Source: Setophaga petechia (Eukaryota; Chordata; Aves; Passeriformes; Parulidae). Taken from it: 64,000 nucleotides of DNA. Of this stretch, positions 16,556 to 29,700 are shown piece after piece. The stretch covers positions 16,834,003 to 16,898,002 of the forward strand of contig JANCRA010000007.1 in assembly GCA_024362935.1 (NCBI GenBank), read 5' to 3'. Numbering within the stretch: position 1 is the first letter of the stretch; each line of letters begins with the position of its first letter. A program made the translations under genes and the position numbers. The notes under the pieces were generated by a model that made no database searches, was not told where the DNA came from, and saw nothing but the letters and a program-made list of their open reading frames with translations.

Positions 16556-17046
16556 GCTTTTAGAGGAGGGTAGATACACTTATCAGTGGTGCCTATTGAT
16601 AAAAACTTGACATATATCTACTGATAGGATTATGATGTTCAGATACTACCCCACTGCAGTAGAATCTGTCTGCCTAGAGGGACACTGAAAACACATTCTC
16701 ATGTGTGTGTGGATCAGCATGGTAACTCCAGGCCTTTTGATTTTACAGTGTCCCTTGCTAGGTTTCCTTGCATCTGATTTCAATGATGAATATAATTATT
16801 TCCAAGCTCTGCTCTTGTAATATTTCTCTTTGTAGTCCTTGATTGTGACTGAGTCATTATTATTGCATTTGCTGTCATGTCAGCTGCACTTTCACTGGTG
16901 ATGTGTAATTTCTTTATCAGTAGCCATCTTCTTATCTTGCTTGTATTAGTGAAATTAACATAATTTCTTGCTCTAGGGGAAATTTATTATATTGCATTAC
17001 AGGTAAAGTGAAATATCTACAATTGATTTCAATCATCATTTCAGGA

Positions 17047-17825
17047 TGCAGTTTTATCTGGTTAGTTTCATGGTATTTAATATGTTTTTTAATTCCTTTG
17101 TTATAAGAATGGTTTCCTGTTGTACGTTCTGTCTGCAAGATTGGAAGAAGACCCAGTCGGGTGACACAAACTGACCAAAGGGGTATTTCAGACCATATGA
17201 CATCATGCTCAATACATGAAGTGGGGGATGTTGGGAGTGATGTTTTTTTGTCTTCCCAAATAATGGGTACAGGCAATGGGGTCCTGCTTCCCTGAAGATG
17301 GCTGAACACCTGCCTGTTGCAGGTAAAACCTTAATAAAAGAAGGGCCTTGTTATTCTTCTAAAATTGTGGCTCAGGCTTGCTACTTGGCTGAGTAGAAAA
17401 GGATTATGGGAAAGTGACTCAGCTGAATTGGAGGCAGAAAAACAAGTTATACAGCCATTATGTGCCCACATTTTGGCTTATGGCTGCTGGTTGAATTACA
17501 TTTGTTGTGCTTAAATGGAATGTAGCTGATAAGGGGCTAACTGCTTAAAAAGGCCTGGGTTTTGCAATAAAGGGCTCTCTCTTGCACCTGCCTGGGGACT
17601 CTGCATTACTCAGCTTCATAACACCTGTCTGTCCATGGGAAGCAGTGAATTAATTCCTTGTTCCGTTTTGCTTGTGTGTATGGCTTTTGCTTTCTCTATT
17701 AAACTGTATCTCAACCCATGAGATTTCCAGCTTTTACCCTTCTGATTCTCTCCCCAGTCCCACTGTAGGAGCTGTGAGTGAGAGGCTGGACTCTGCTTGG
17801 CTGCTGCCTGGGGTTAAACCATGCA
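17047..17825 (+). mobile_element. Endogenous retrovirus-type LTR (outer), split by a nested LTR
   Basis: The segments 17047-17314 and 17624-17825 together resemble one long avian ERV LTR that I recognise from memory. Left-part landmarks are GACCATATGACATCATGCTC near 17193 and GAAGATGGCTGAACACCTGC near 17294. Right-part landmarks are CCATGGGAAGCAGTGAAT, the polyadenylation signal ATTAAA at 17698-17703, CTCAACCCATGAG, and an end near GGGGTTAAACCATGCA. The 3' end is fairly clear. The 5' end is a guess based on a TGCAG start. No flanking gag/pol/env sequence is present. Confidence 0.68.
17315..17623 (+). mobile_element. Solo LTR nested inside the outer LTR
   Basis: A 309 bp unit begins TGTTGC and ends ATAACA, the expected TG...CA termini. 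It is flanked by near-identical 6 bp target duplications, CCTGCC (17309-17314) and CCTGTC (17624-17629). Internally it has a TTAAAA box near 17546 and a polyadenylation signal AATAAA at 17566-17571, followed by a short U5-like tail. A 6 bp duplication is typical of betaretrovirus-like (ERVK-type) integration. Being solo, it derives from recombination between two LTRs. Confidence 0.75.
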
Positions 17826-18824
17826 AGGATCCATTAGCTCTGCCTTCTATCCAGGATTTATACATGATGCAGTCATGGGCAATGGTTTCAGGTCCTGGGT
17901 TGTGAGGGGTTGGTTTGTTTGTTTGGGGGTTGTCTTTGTTTTTTCCTATTCAAAAAAGATAATAGTTCCCTTATTTATTCTTCATCAAATGTCTTAGATA
18001 CTGATGCATCTGAGATTACCAGTAGATGAAAGACAGCTGTTGACAGCCACCGGCTCCCACTGCAATGCATCAGCTGACTCAGCCTCATCATTTCAGCAAA
18101 AAGGATTCAGGCCCTTTTCTGCTTTTGTGTAGTGTTTTATGGAGCTGCCTTAATTATCAGAGAAATAACACTAACACATAGGACTACTGAGGTAATGCTT
18201 AAAGTGAAAATCCAAATACCATCTAAAAATAATGAGGCATAGTTTCAATTGCATACCATGTAGATAAAAGAACATACCTTTGCTAAAGTTAGAGTGGCTA
18301 TGGAAGTTATCATTAGGTGATCAAAAACAGCACACTGGGGGCTGCTTGGGGCTTTTTAGTCACTATATGGAAATATAGAGATCCAAGCTAAAGTACACAA
18401 TAAAACTTGCAGTGAAAACTAACAGAGAGCAATGTCCATAGGCTGGCATGTGTAGGGCAACAGATACTTTCACGGTCAGAGTTTTATAAATTTTTAAATT
18501 GTCAAAGTATGTCCCAAAACCTATTTCTTTAGCTGCTTTTATTTAGTTCTTGCATGTAGAGTTCCACTGCTTCCAATGATTGTGTCAAAAAAAGATGGGT
18601 GAACTACCTTTAAAAACTGCAGTAAAGGACATTTTGATATGAAAGGCAGATTTTTGATGTGGCAGTACCGTAACCCCTCAGGCTTTAATGGGAATGTATC
18701 AGTAAAAACTTGGAATAGGCTCTTCAAGAAGAGAAGGTAGGTTTGGTGATGGGCTTTTTTGTTGTAATTTTGTAAATCACTGCATAGTTTTGGGATCCAT
18801 GGCTAAGTGCTTTTATTCTGAAAG
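17826..18824. other. Intergenic sequence, no gene seen
   Basis: AT-rich sequence between the nested LTRs and the next CR1 tail. No gene-like frame was seen; the 62-codon minus-strand frame at 18539-18727 is unremarkable. Confidence 0.6.
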
Positions 18825-19045
18825 TGGAAACAACCTGAAGTTGCAGCAGGATTAGATTGGATATTAGAAAAAAATTACTCACTGAAATGGTTTTCAAACA
18901 TTGGATCAGGGAAGTAGCATGTGTAGATGTTACACTTAAGGAAATGGCTTAGTGGTGGACTTGATAGTGACAGGTTAACAGTTGAACTTGATCCTCTTAG
19001 AGGTCCTTTTCAACGTAAATGAATCTATGATTCTACAATATTCTG
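18825..19045 (+). repeat. CR1 LINE 3' end with terminal repeat
   Basis: A TTAGATTGGATATTAGAAAA run near 18851, GATCCTCTTAGAGGTCCTTT near 18991 and the final CTATGATTCT motif near 19024 match the CR1 3' terminus. The body between is heavily diverged. Plus orientation. Confidence 0.8.
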
Positions 19046-19156
19046 AAAGAGTCTTCTGTTGTCTCATACCATGCCTCTCCCTTAGTCTGTACAGTCGTAT
19101 GTTCACCGTCTTTTCCTGGGTGTGTTACCTGACTGAAAATGCTAGTCCTACTATTC

Positions 19157-19164
19157 TATAAAAA
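19157..19164 (+). promoter_or_regulatory. Candidate TATA box
   Basis: TATAAAAA sits about 50 bp upstream of the small CpG island on the plus strand. Transcription would start near 19185-19190. In AT-rich DNA such a match can easily be chance. Confidence 0.3.
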
Positions 19165-19204
19165 CGCAGCCAGCAGTGTATTTTATGGTGCAGACACGGA
19201 CAGA

Positions 19205-19425
19205 TCTTACCGAAGGTGCTGCCTGTTGTGCCCGCCGGAGGAAATTCGGTCCTTCCCCGGTGAGAGCCGGCCCCCGTTCCCGGGGGATGCGCGGCGCTGG
19301 CCGCCAGAGGGCGCGCGGGGCCCGGCTGGAGCCGCGGGGCCATTGCCGGCCCCAGGGGCTGCGGGAGCCGCCGCAGCCTGCCAGCCCCTCGCTGCTAATT
19401 AATTGCTGACTTCACCCTGCCGCCT
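19205..19425. promoter_or_regulatory. Isolated small CpG island
   Basis: About 220 bp of strongly GC- and CpG-rich sequence stands alone in AT-rich DNA, 5 kb beyond the EIF3F promoter. It contains a perfect CTCF core at 19301-19314. On the plus strand a TATA box lies at 19157-19164 and a donor-like CCCCG|GTGAGA at 19259/19260. It could be an insulator, an enhancer or an unannotated promoter. No downstream coding exon that would settle this was found. Confidence 0.6.
19301..19314 (+). promoter_or_regulatory. CTCF-type binding site
   Basis: CCGCCAGAGGGCGC matches the CTCF core consensus CC[A/G]C[C/T]AG[A/G][G/T]GGC[A/G][C/G] at every position. The motif is read from sequence; occupancy is inferred. 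Confidence 0.7.
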
Positions 19426-19429
19426 TTGA

Positions 19430-20667
19430 AGGGAGTAGCGTAAGTGGGAATTGGTGCATACGGCTTTTCCCACCAGTGTTTATTACATGTATTTCACGCA
19501 GCAGTTTATTTCGTAAATTAGTAACCATTAAGGCTGAATCAATGAGGTAGAATTTGTTAATTTTACTGCCATTGTACCTTAATTCCTTATAATTAATAAA
19601 ATCCTACCTTCATTTCGTGTAGGAATGTTATGGAGAAATTTACTTACAGATATTAAGATTATGCAAATTAAGATGTGATAATATGACAGTATAACCCCAA
19701 ATTTTGCTGAAATATATGGAAATGAAAGGTGGTTTGGGTTTTTGATGGGAGCGTGAACTCCTCAAACTCTCAAGACATTCCTGCTTCTTGATGATCTAGA
19801 ATAATGATTCTTTTCTGCTTTTGACTCAAATGATGGACAGAGCTTTCAAATGACAGGCATTTTATATACTGCTTGTACTTAAAACTAAGGTAGAATGCGT
19901 TTGCATTGACCTAGCAAAGCAGTTAGGTGCACTACTCTGCAAGATCAAACCTTGTGTCTTTATATTATATTATTTCTGCCTACCCCATGCAGTGAGAACT
20001 GAAGAAAACCTAGATATGACTCTTGGCCGTTTTTCTTCCACAGGGAGTATGGGATAGAAGTGTGGCAGCACTACTGTCCTTTCCATGTAATCAACTTGAA
20101 TAAGTCATCTCTGGCAGGCAGCCTTAAACACAGTGTTCCTTTGTCTGGTAACTTGCTGCTACTGTGTTTGACTTAAAAGCATTTGTAAAGGAGAAGAGCT
20201 GTGTCCTTTAATACCTGACACCCAAATAAAATTATGCATAGTGCCACTGATAGCAGATAAGTGTGAAAGTTCTTGTGCAGGCAGATTTCAAATATTAAAA
20301 ACTTCTAACAGCTGATGTGTCAGTGTGCTATTTGTTGGGAAGATAATCTCATTTTCCAGTCCCTTGTTCTTATACAATCACTTTACGACTTTACTTCTCC
20401 TATCAGTAAGCAAATCCTTTTTCTTGGTGCCCTTTATGGCATGGGTCAAAATGACCACTGTTTGTACATTTCAGCCCAGACCAAAATTGCATGTGTCCTC
20501 TAAAGTGTTGAACAAGACTTTTGAGACTGGTAATGTTTGCTGTGTCATTCAGCACAATTTGATTTGGTGTCTTGAGACAAAATCTGCATGCAGAAATGAA
20601 GTAACTAGAATGGAAAATAGATATTTCATTTGATGGTGGAGGGAGGCCTCCCAAGATATGTAATGGC
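19430..20667. other. Intergenic sequence, no gene seen
   Basis: AT-rich DNA. The only notable item is a 25 bp segment at 20228-20252 that is repeated exactly at 20701-20725. Confidence 0.6.
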
Positions 20668-20775
20668 AAAAATGTTATTTTGTGAATACTTTGTATTCAC
20701 AAAATTATGCATAGTGCCACTGATATAAATAAAATATTTTTGTGAATACTTTGTATTCACAAAAATAACATTTTT
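20668..20775. repeat. Compound inverted/direct repeat (duplicated palindrome)
   Basis: A 27 bp palindrome with 12 bp arms TTTTGTGAATAC and GTATTCACAAAA around TTT occurs at 20678-20704. It occurs again, identical, at 20738-20764. The outer flanks AAAAATGTTA and TAACATTTTT extend the symmetry, so the whole block can fold into a long stem with one extra A. Between the copies lies the 25 bp sequence also present at 20228-20252. Antisense open frames here simply read through the repeat. Confidence 0.85.
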
Positions 20776-23700
20776 GTATATTTGTATATCACCATGGTCT
20801 AACAGTGTTTTCTGTCCCTTCACAGCTCTCAACAGGTTTTTTCCAGTTTGAGGCAGCTGCATCATGTGTTGGATGAGTAAGTGGGCAGTGAGGGAGAAGG
20901 TAAGAAGATAATGATTTGTATATAGAAATAGGAGCTGGAAAGGAGCAGTTGGAATAAAATCCAGGGAACAGTTTCTGTGTAGGAGCTTGGGAGACCTGAG
21001 GACCCAATGCGTTTCTGTTGCTGGCATTTGGGTGATGTTAAGGCCAGGCATCCATATAACTGAAAAAAATGCCAGAGACATACTTTGGGTAGTGCTTTAG
21101 CTCTTACAATGTGAAGTGCTTGAAAACAATTAGGATAGTATTATCCCCCTGTATGTTCCACTGACATTGGGGGAGTCATTTGACCTTTAGATCTCAGTTT
21201 TCCACTTCTGTGAAATATGACTGAGGATCCTGTAGAGGATAGGTTTATGTGTAGGATGTGCACAGTTTTCTGAGGGAAGGCGGGAAGGACCTTACCCTTT
21301 GAGGAAAAAGCTTTGAGAGGAAGCTGAAGAGGACATTTCCTGACCTAGACCCTGTGCACTTTGGAAAGAGAGAAGTCTTCAATTAGCCTAAGGAGAACAG
21401 TATTGTGTCCATACTGTTTCCCAATAAGAAATAATTCTTCAGCTGAGATGAGTTCATGCTGCTGAGATCTCAGGTGCAGCAGCAAAATTTGATTTCATCT
21501 TGTATCAAACCTTGCAAGGGTTGCTCTTTGCTAAATGCTGTCCTAAACAATCTGTCTGGATTACAAATACCATGAGCACTGACATATGAATTCACCTTCT
21601 ATATTCTGATTGCCAATTTGCCTTTCTGCATCAGAAAGCATGATACAGCTTTGGCTGAGCAAACTGTATCGGGCTGGTTGGACTGGTCTGCACAAACAAG
21701 GAGTTGATTCCAACTGCCCAATACTCCAGCTGAATCACAGGCCTTCACAGCACTGTTCAACTTGAATTGCTGTGGCAGAGAGGGGAGTACATAAGCACAC
21801 TCAATTAGACTGTTCAGGTTTGATTTCCAGGCCCATTTTGAAAAGTTAAATTTCTATTTGCAGCTACAACTTCACAACTTTTACAGTGTAATTTGACATG
21901 AGAAGTTCAGAATTTCCACAGCTGTTTTTAGATTTTCTGTAGATTTTCTGTTCTAATTCTCTCAAAAAATTGGCAATTGCCATTTGCTATTCTGGATGAC
22001 ATCCTTTTGCATATCTTTTCTTTGCATCGGAATACAAACCAAGCTGATTCACCACTGAAGTATCATCCCACTCATTTGTTTCTGTAGCTACCAGCAAGGC
22101 TGCCTTCTGCCGATGGTACATTTATGGGAGCTATCCCTCACCATGCCCTGTCACCTTCTCTTACCTAGCTCTGCCTAGAAATCTTTCTTTATTGCTTTTC
22201 TGAGACTAGTAGTATGTGGCCTTTCAGCAGTGTTTAAATTCACTCTCTTGAAAAGAAAAGCATCTCTCTCTCTGTGGTACTGATTGTTGTTTCCCAGTTT
22301 GAAATCAACTATCAGAACCCCAGAGGGTTTCTCGAACAGCTAACCATTAAACACAGTCAGGAACAAAGATCAATTGAAAACACATTTAGAATTAAGCTTC
22401 CTGGCCTGCTTTTAATTTCTTCAAGTCAGCATTGGGAGTTATTACTGCGGTCAGTCTGGCCTTTTATTGTCCTATGACTTAGTCAAATAAACTATCAACT
22501 TCAGGGATGCCCAACTGCTTTCTGGTTGGGTTGTGTGGGCTTTTTTTTTTTTAAACATCTTCAAATACTCCCAAAGTTATTAAAGGATTATGGGTTTAAA
22601 TGCAGAAGGCATTAAATAGAATCATGTTATTGGAAACAGAACTATATTTATCAGTCTAGAGGGAGTTTGCAAGAAACTCATTTTGCAAGCAGAATTTGGG
22701 TCATGGCACCTTAAAGCTTCAGTAGCTTTCTTGAGTCTGGGATCTGGCTTTCTGGCAGACTGATATATTATTTCTGTTCATATAGAGCTATACAGGCACA
22801 AAAGGATATATAGCTCCAAAGGGTTTACAGTTCAGATAGAAATCAGGAATAGTCAGTCTTTTGGCTCAGCTTACCTATGCCTTTAGGGGACAGAAGGGGA
22901 ATCCTAAATGTAATTTGTAGCAAGCTCTGGCTATTAAAATGACTGAAGCACCTTCAGCTCTGTTTGTAGCTGTCCTGAGCCTAAAATCTTTCTCTTGTGT
23001 AAGGTGCCATGCTACTGTTTTGCCATCAGAAGTATGATGCCAAGCTTGTAATATTGTTGCAAATCTTGCAATAATTCCCGGGTTCCTGGGTTTGGCTTTA
23101 GATTCTGTTTTTGTGGAGAGGTTTTTGTTGCTTTTTGGTTTTTGTTGTTTTGGGATTTTTTTTTTCCTGGGCTTTTCTTTTTTGACTTTCAAGACAAGCT
23201 ACTGTAGTCTACTTTCAGAGTTAAGGGGATTGTTAGGATATTTGAGTGTTAAAAGCTAATGGCAGTATAGCATCGCTGTCACACATCCCCACCAGAGAGC
23301 TCAGGCTCTGTCAGTATGCCGAGTCTTTTTAAGGGAGCAGTATTCGTGATAGCTTCAATATACAACAGGGTATTCATTATGAATTCTGGTGGCCTAGAGC
23401 CAGCTAGCTATATTTGCAGGGTGGTTTCACTGAGAAGCAGATGTTGGACAGATGGTAGTCAGATGATCAGTCATGCCACCATCTACAGTAAATCAGAGGG
23501 CTGTGGGGAAAAAGGTAACGTGTGGAACATATTTCTCATTTCTGTGGGAGCCTTGTACTTTTTTTATGGGTATATAAAGGCTCACAGAAATGTATGAGTC
23601 GTTGGTTAAGAACTGTAGAGCTGCTGATGTTTGGCTACAGCAAGTTAGCAAAACTTCACCTTGAAGCACTTGTTAGCTTTGTGTGACTGTGAATCCTATA

Positions 23701-26700
23701 ACAGAACTCTCCAAAGGTGAGGAGACTCCATGTCAGATAGAGTTTTACAGAAATCATTTTTAGCCTGGAACACTTCTTCATTCTCTTTTTACTCACTTTC
23801 CTTGAAAACTTTTATATACTTTTTTTCAGTCTGCTTGCTCGTGGCAGTTCTCTATCCTGTTGTATTGTATGTCAATATCATGGGAAGAGTGATATTTCAA
23901 TATTTTGCTGCAACTGAGGTACTCAAGCAGATACAACTATCTCTGTAGTGACTTGGAGCACAGTCCGGTATCTAACAAGGCTTACATTATGTAGTGTTCA
24001 GTCATTATCATTGTGTTCAGCATGGGAACTAGAACTGTGTTTCCTATGTCATAGCAAGCCTTTCCTAAGACATAATTCTGACTGTGGGTTCATAGCAGTA
24101 CTGATTTTAAGGTATCTTAGCTGTTGCTAAACACATTTGTTTTGTCAGCTGAAGTCAGATTATAGGACACATGCTATGCAAGGAGAACATGATACTTAAT
24201 TGTTTTAAGCAATGTCCAGTTTGTGTCACCACAAGTTCTGGGTTGGGACAGAACTTCTGCAAAGGCTCAAAGATGGCTCCATTAAAATGAAATCTTTGAT
24301 TTCCACTGCCCTTTAATCAATACAAACCAGAGCTTCCAGGGATTGTAATAATGTGTCAAGTTGGATTTGGCTCTTTTGCAGCCTATCAAAAGAAGTTGTC
24401 CTTCACAAAAACAATATTTTAAATATCTGCTCACAAGCACCAGAGCCAGAAGGTTTCTATTTCATTTGGCAAAATACCTTCCCAAGAGCAAGACTGTGAC
24501 CTGAAGCAAAGCCAAAATAAGCTCTAACAGATGCTTAGCCTAGAAAACACCAGACTGAATGGCTAAAATTGTTAAAGATTACATAGGAAAAGAGAAGGGC
24601 AGCTACCTAGTTCTGCTTCTGACTTGCTGTGTGGACAAGTTGCACTCCTGTTCTAGTGCTCTGCCAACTAGAGTACCCATCTTGTCTGTCTGCCACCTCA
24701 CTTCAGCTTCTGGGCCTTCCATTTCTGGCTGTGAGGGCTGCTGTAGGCAACAACAGAGCTTCTTCTGTTCATAATAGCAGAAGAGTCCTTTCCCAATAAA
24801 CTCCATTTAGCTTTAATAGTGAAAACTCATTCAGAGACTTTGCTCTGGCCTTCCATTCACATTTTTCATACTGCATCTAATACTTGCACTTGGAAAAATA
24901 TTTCAGTTGCTCGTAAGATTCAAGAATTACAAAATCTGTGCTCCTGTGATGACTGAAGTTGATCTAATTTGCCATACATTTCTCCTTGCCTTTCCATTTG
25001 CTAGTTCTGGCCTTTATCTGTCCTCATATAGCGGGTGCCATCTTTGCTCTGAGATCTGGTGAGGAAATTAATAACTTTCTTGGTGTCACTTCTATTAGTG
25101 CCAAGGAGGAGTGTGACACTTGGAGGCAAGGACAGCAGGACTGTGCTGGCCAACAGTTTAGATTGGTTCAGGCTGTGTTAAAAGTACAGCCTGATGATGC
25201 TGTTCTGTAACAGTTTCTGTGAAACTGCAGCTTAAACACTTGGTCATTCTCCAGATCCTGACAGAGAAGGTGAGGAAAATGAAACTAAACAGCCCTCCTG
25301 GGCCACAGAGATGCCTGATCCATAGCTAGAACTGAGATGATGGGTTCTTAATCAGACTGTAATCACAGAAATCACCAGGATATAAGCAGCTATTTGCTGC
25401 TCTTCTGGAAAGGGTGTCAGTCAATCAATCTGGATAGCTTTGTTCAGGGTAAGAAACACCAAGTGTCAGTGCTCAGGAGAAAAGCTAAATAAATGCTGGT
25501 TGTGCTGCAGTACAGGTTGGGACAGATTCTTATCTCATTGACTGTGATGCCTGCCTGTGTAGGCCTTCTATCCAGGGTAATTGATACCAGGATGTCTTGT
25601 GAAATTAAAATTTTCTAGAGCTTGAGGTAGAGAGAAGAGCAAGTGGCAAAGATACCAACCTTGTTCATATATCCCTAAATTCAAAGAAGTACATGTTGGT
25701 ATATGTGACTTTATTTACTTGGACTGGCTTTGACACTGGGTTTCTTCCCTCAGCAAAGTTCAGAAGGGGCTCTGCCTTTACTGTTCCCATGAAGCCTGTG
25801 CCCATGGAAATTACACAATATGATTGATCTCCTTTGCATAAACTCCAGCATGGTTGAATCCAAGGAACAGGTAATCTCATTCCACAACTGTTGCCATCTG
25901 AAATCCAAGATCCCAGTGGAGAATAGTGGTGAAGAAAGATTGCTAAAAAAGAAGAGTTATTTGCACTTAAAAATCCTCAGCATATGCTTTCTCAAAGTAT
26001 ACTGTGATGTGATATATATTAAACTAAGTTAATATGAGTGGCCACAGAGCACTCCTAATGAACAGGAGATATCCTTTGAAAGGTGTTTGTTCACCATTTT
26101 TTCAATATCTTCTCTGGAGGTTCCAAAAGCACTGACTTGGACTTGTCACAACCCTGGTAAATTATTATCCTGATATTACTCTAATGAGGTGGTATGAGCA
26201 TGGTGAGAGCAGACGAAGCTCTTGGGAGGTTAGGATCCAGGGGAAGCCATTGAAAATCTCAGCTTGATTGAGAGCATCTGATTCTCCCTAGAAGTTTGAC
26301 ATTGTACTAAATATGCATCAGCTGTGCTACCAAGAATGCATCCTGGGAAAGAGCACTGCCACAAAAATCCCTTTCCCAGTATTTCCTAGGATTCAGTTTG
26401 GCAGCATCTTGAACAAGATACCTGCATTGCCAACTGCTTGGTTTGTATGGCTTGGCTGGAGGTGGTTTTGGAAGACGTTTGAGCTTTAATGTGCTCGCTG
26501 CTCCAGACCTTGTGAGGCCTGGAAGAAGAGGAGGCTTTCTTCATCGTATATTTAAAGAAGCCTCAGTGGGTTGCTCTAAAGAACTGGGGTATTGGCTTCA
26601 GCTTCAAGTTAATGAAACCATAGCAACATGCTGTGGGATGGAGCAGCTGATGGGCTCTATAGTTGTTCTGCAGCTGTATAGTTGTACTTAGAACTGTATA

Positions 26701-29700
26701 AGTGAGAGTAAGCCTCCAATACCTGATTTTAAACAATTCCTACAAGTTTAGTTAAGACTCTGCATTTGACAGTGAGGGGTCTAGGACATAAGCTGTTGAG
26801 ATTTCATCTACCTGAAGCTAGATATACTTACTTTAATGTAAGAAACTCTGTCCTCACAGAGGGACTAAGCATAATCTGACACCAGCTGTCTGTCTATAAA
26901 CAGACAAATTCAAAACAAGCAAGACATCCTGATTATTGTCTAGAAAATGCCAGGAAAACTTCGGTGGTTCAAGGAGCAGCAGGCATGTTACTCTCTAATG
27001 AAGCAATTTCTTTTCCAGTCTGGTTTGACCTCAGGTTGTATTCTTTATTCCCTTATCAGAAATGATGATCTGTAAATCCAGGACACCATCTTTTAAATAA
27101 TGGCTGTATAATTTATCACAGTTTTTCTCTCCATCTCTGGCATTGTGAAACACTTTGAGTCAACAAAACCTAAATTGCTGAGATCAACCTCTTTCCTGTA
27201 CTTTTAGGGTGTTTAAGTGCTACCCTTAAGAAGCGTTTCGCAGTGCCCCAAACACTTAGTGATGCTCTAACAAACCAAATTACAAGCAGTGTTTATTCTT
27301 GAGCATTAATAATTTTTGAAGTATTTCTGGCTCATAGGAAATCTTAGCTCAAGCCTACCCCAATTCAGAATAAACCCTGTGTTCACAGTTATCTGCAAAT
27401 TGGAAATTTTTATGTAACCCCTTGGACATGGGAATTGTTACATGAAATTATGTGTTGCTTATTACACAATGAAGGGTTGAACAAGCCAGAACAGCTGATC
27501 AGAACTGGGAAGCTTTGAGATTCCCAGCCTAGAACTTCTGCTATGTGAGGAGGAATACTGGAAGCCCAGAAGGTCTGTGCTTTGCCTTGAGTTCTCTAGG
27601 TTCTAGGTTACCTAGAAGAGTAAGAAGAGTAAGGGTCTTTACTGCCTGTAGTCCTGGTTAGTGCACTAAATTACTGGATTAGTCAGCTCAAGCCCTATCT
27701 ACTCTAATTTCTAGTCTAGTCTGACTCGATTTCTTTTTAATTTTTTGACCAGATCTACTACTGAGTTTCTATCTGTTTTTAGTTTTCCTATCTGTTTACT
27801 TCTAGCAACTGGCAAAGCAGAAGAGGAGTTGTATGTGTATAGAACCATAACAAGACATGTTTTAATGTGAAGAGGTACTTGGGTCTCTCAGTCCTGAGTC
27901 TGGGTTGAAATTTAGCACAGAGAAATGCACTGGACACTAGAGAAGAATTAAATATAGCAATGCACCTTACTTGGGATGCCCACTTGCACTGGGAATCTGT
28001 GACCCTCTTCTACTCTGTTTTTGTTGTGTGGGTCAGGAGTGAGAAGGGTGAGAACACTGATGCATAAACAAATAATAGGAGTTGCAGCTCCTAGCAAGAC
28101 AGGGTGTGCTTAAAATATCTAGTATGACACAAATTAAACCACTTTGTTTTTCCATCAAAGAGAAGATAATGATGTACCTCTAAGCATTTTTTCTGACTAT
28201 CTTCATGCAGTTTATATCTGTGGAGTTGGAGATACATGCATAAGGTTAGATACTGTGTTGTGAATAGGGCAACGTGTTTTAGGGTAGTGAACTTCCAGGT
28301 GTCCTTGGTCCAGTCAAGTTTCAGCTGCTTTTGGTTGATCTAAGACTTGCCTGTTGTATGACAAGGTTGTGAATCACACTGTTTGTGATTCAGTCTCCTA
28401 AACCTTACTTCTGAACTACTGTGTTCCAATATAAGGATTTTTGAAACCCTGGGTTCATTCATCTGAATTTTCTAAAACATTGATATCAGACTGCTCAACA
28501 CGTGTTCCTTGAGCACTAATTTAGTCAAAAGTGTACAAGTGTTCTTTATGTAAAAATGGAAGAATGTTTCCCTGAAAAGCTATTTTAACTCCACCTGCCT
28601 ATATGAATCATCAGTATTAGTCAGCTGGTGACATTACATGGAATAAAAAAGCTGTTTCTTACTTAGGAGGAATTTTTAAAGTCTTTAAAGTTTTGGCACT
28701 TTTTTTTAAAACTAGCATTGATTGTGTTGCATTTTGAAAGATTATTGTGTTTTACTGACATTTCCTGTTTTCAATTCTGCTGATGAACAGTGTCATTTCT
28801 GTCCTGGGAGGACAGAAAGGAGTTAATGTTCCTTTATGTTGTAAGTAAATAATCTCACATGGTGCGACTTTTAAATCCCTGTCATTTGTAGCAGGAAAAC
28901 AGTGAGAGTTACATATCAACTCTGTAGGTGCCTGTCCATATGACTGAATGAGTTGAAAGTTGATGGCTCTGTATTACAGTAATTTTGAGAAATTTATTTG
29001 GGCAAGTGACTTTCTTTGTTGGTTTCCTGATATCTGGGAACTGTATGCAAAGCGAGCAAGTGAATATGAACTACCACATTTGGCTGGTTCTGGTTTACAG
29101 GCCAGCCAGTAATCCATACTTGCCAGTCCTTCTCAACTGTTGTAAGGGATGGGAAGTTAACTCTGCACCGTGAAAGTGTCGTCCCAAAGGAATAAAACCC
29201 CCCAATATCCAAAGTACCAAAATTAATGGTAAATAACACATTCCCCTGTATGTCATCTGTGACCTTTTCAAACTGAGGGATGCAGCTTGAGGACTGGCCC
29301 ATGAACATCTGAAGAACTGATAGATCCACCCTCAATCCAAACATCTCTGGGTGGTTCTCCTTTCCTCAGAGGAGGGGAACCACTTCTAGGAGCACACTCC
29401 CTCGCTGTTAGACAACTCAAGCATGCAGGCATTCACATAGGCAATCTTGATACTATCAGCTCCCTCAGGACACCGACCTTTTTGCCTCCACTTTCAGGAA
29501 CTTCGGCTGCCTTCTCTGTGTCAGAGAGTGCAATGGGAGTGGCTTCTAATTTCTTCACAAAGCAATGTGGAACACTATGGTGTGTGGCATTGTTGAGGCC
29601 CCACAAGAAGGAACTTCTTGCAGAAGAAAGTGACAGGGCAGAGCCAATGAAATGATGAGCCAGAGGCACTGCAAGGTTCAATGCACAGCTTAGAAAGAAC

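Noticed and set aside
20626..21081. 151-codon minus-strand frame
   Set aside because: Its repeated VNTKYSQ segments are translations of the duplicated palindrome, not a protein repeat.
22875..23192. Lys-rich 105-codon minus-strand frame
   Set aside because: The Lys/Pro-rich start is just the complement of T-rich runs (TTTTTGGTT and similar).
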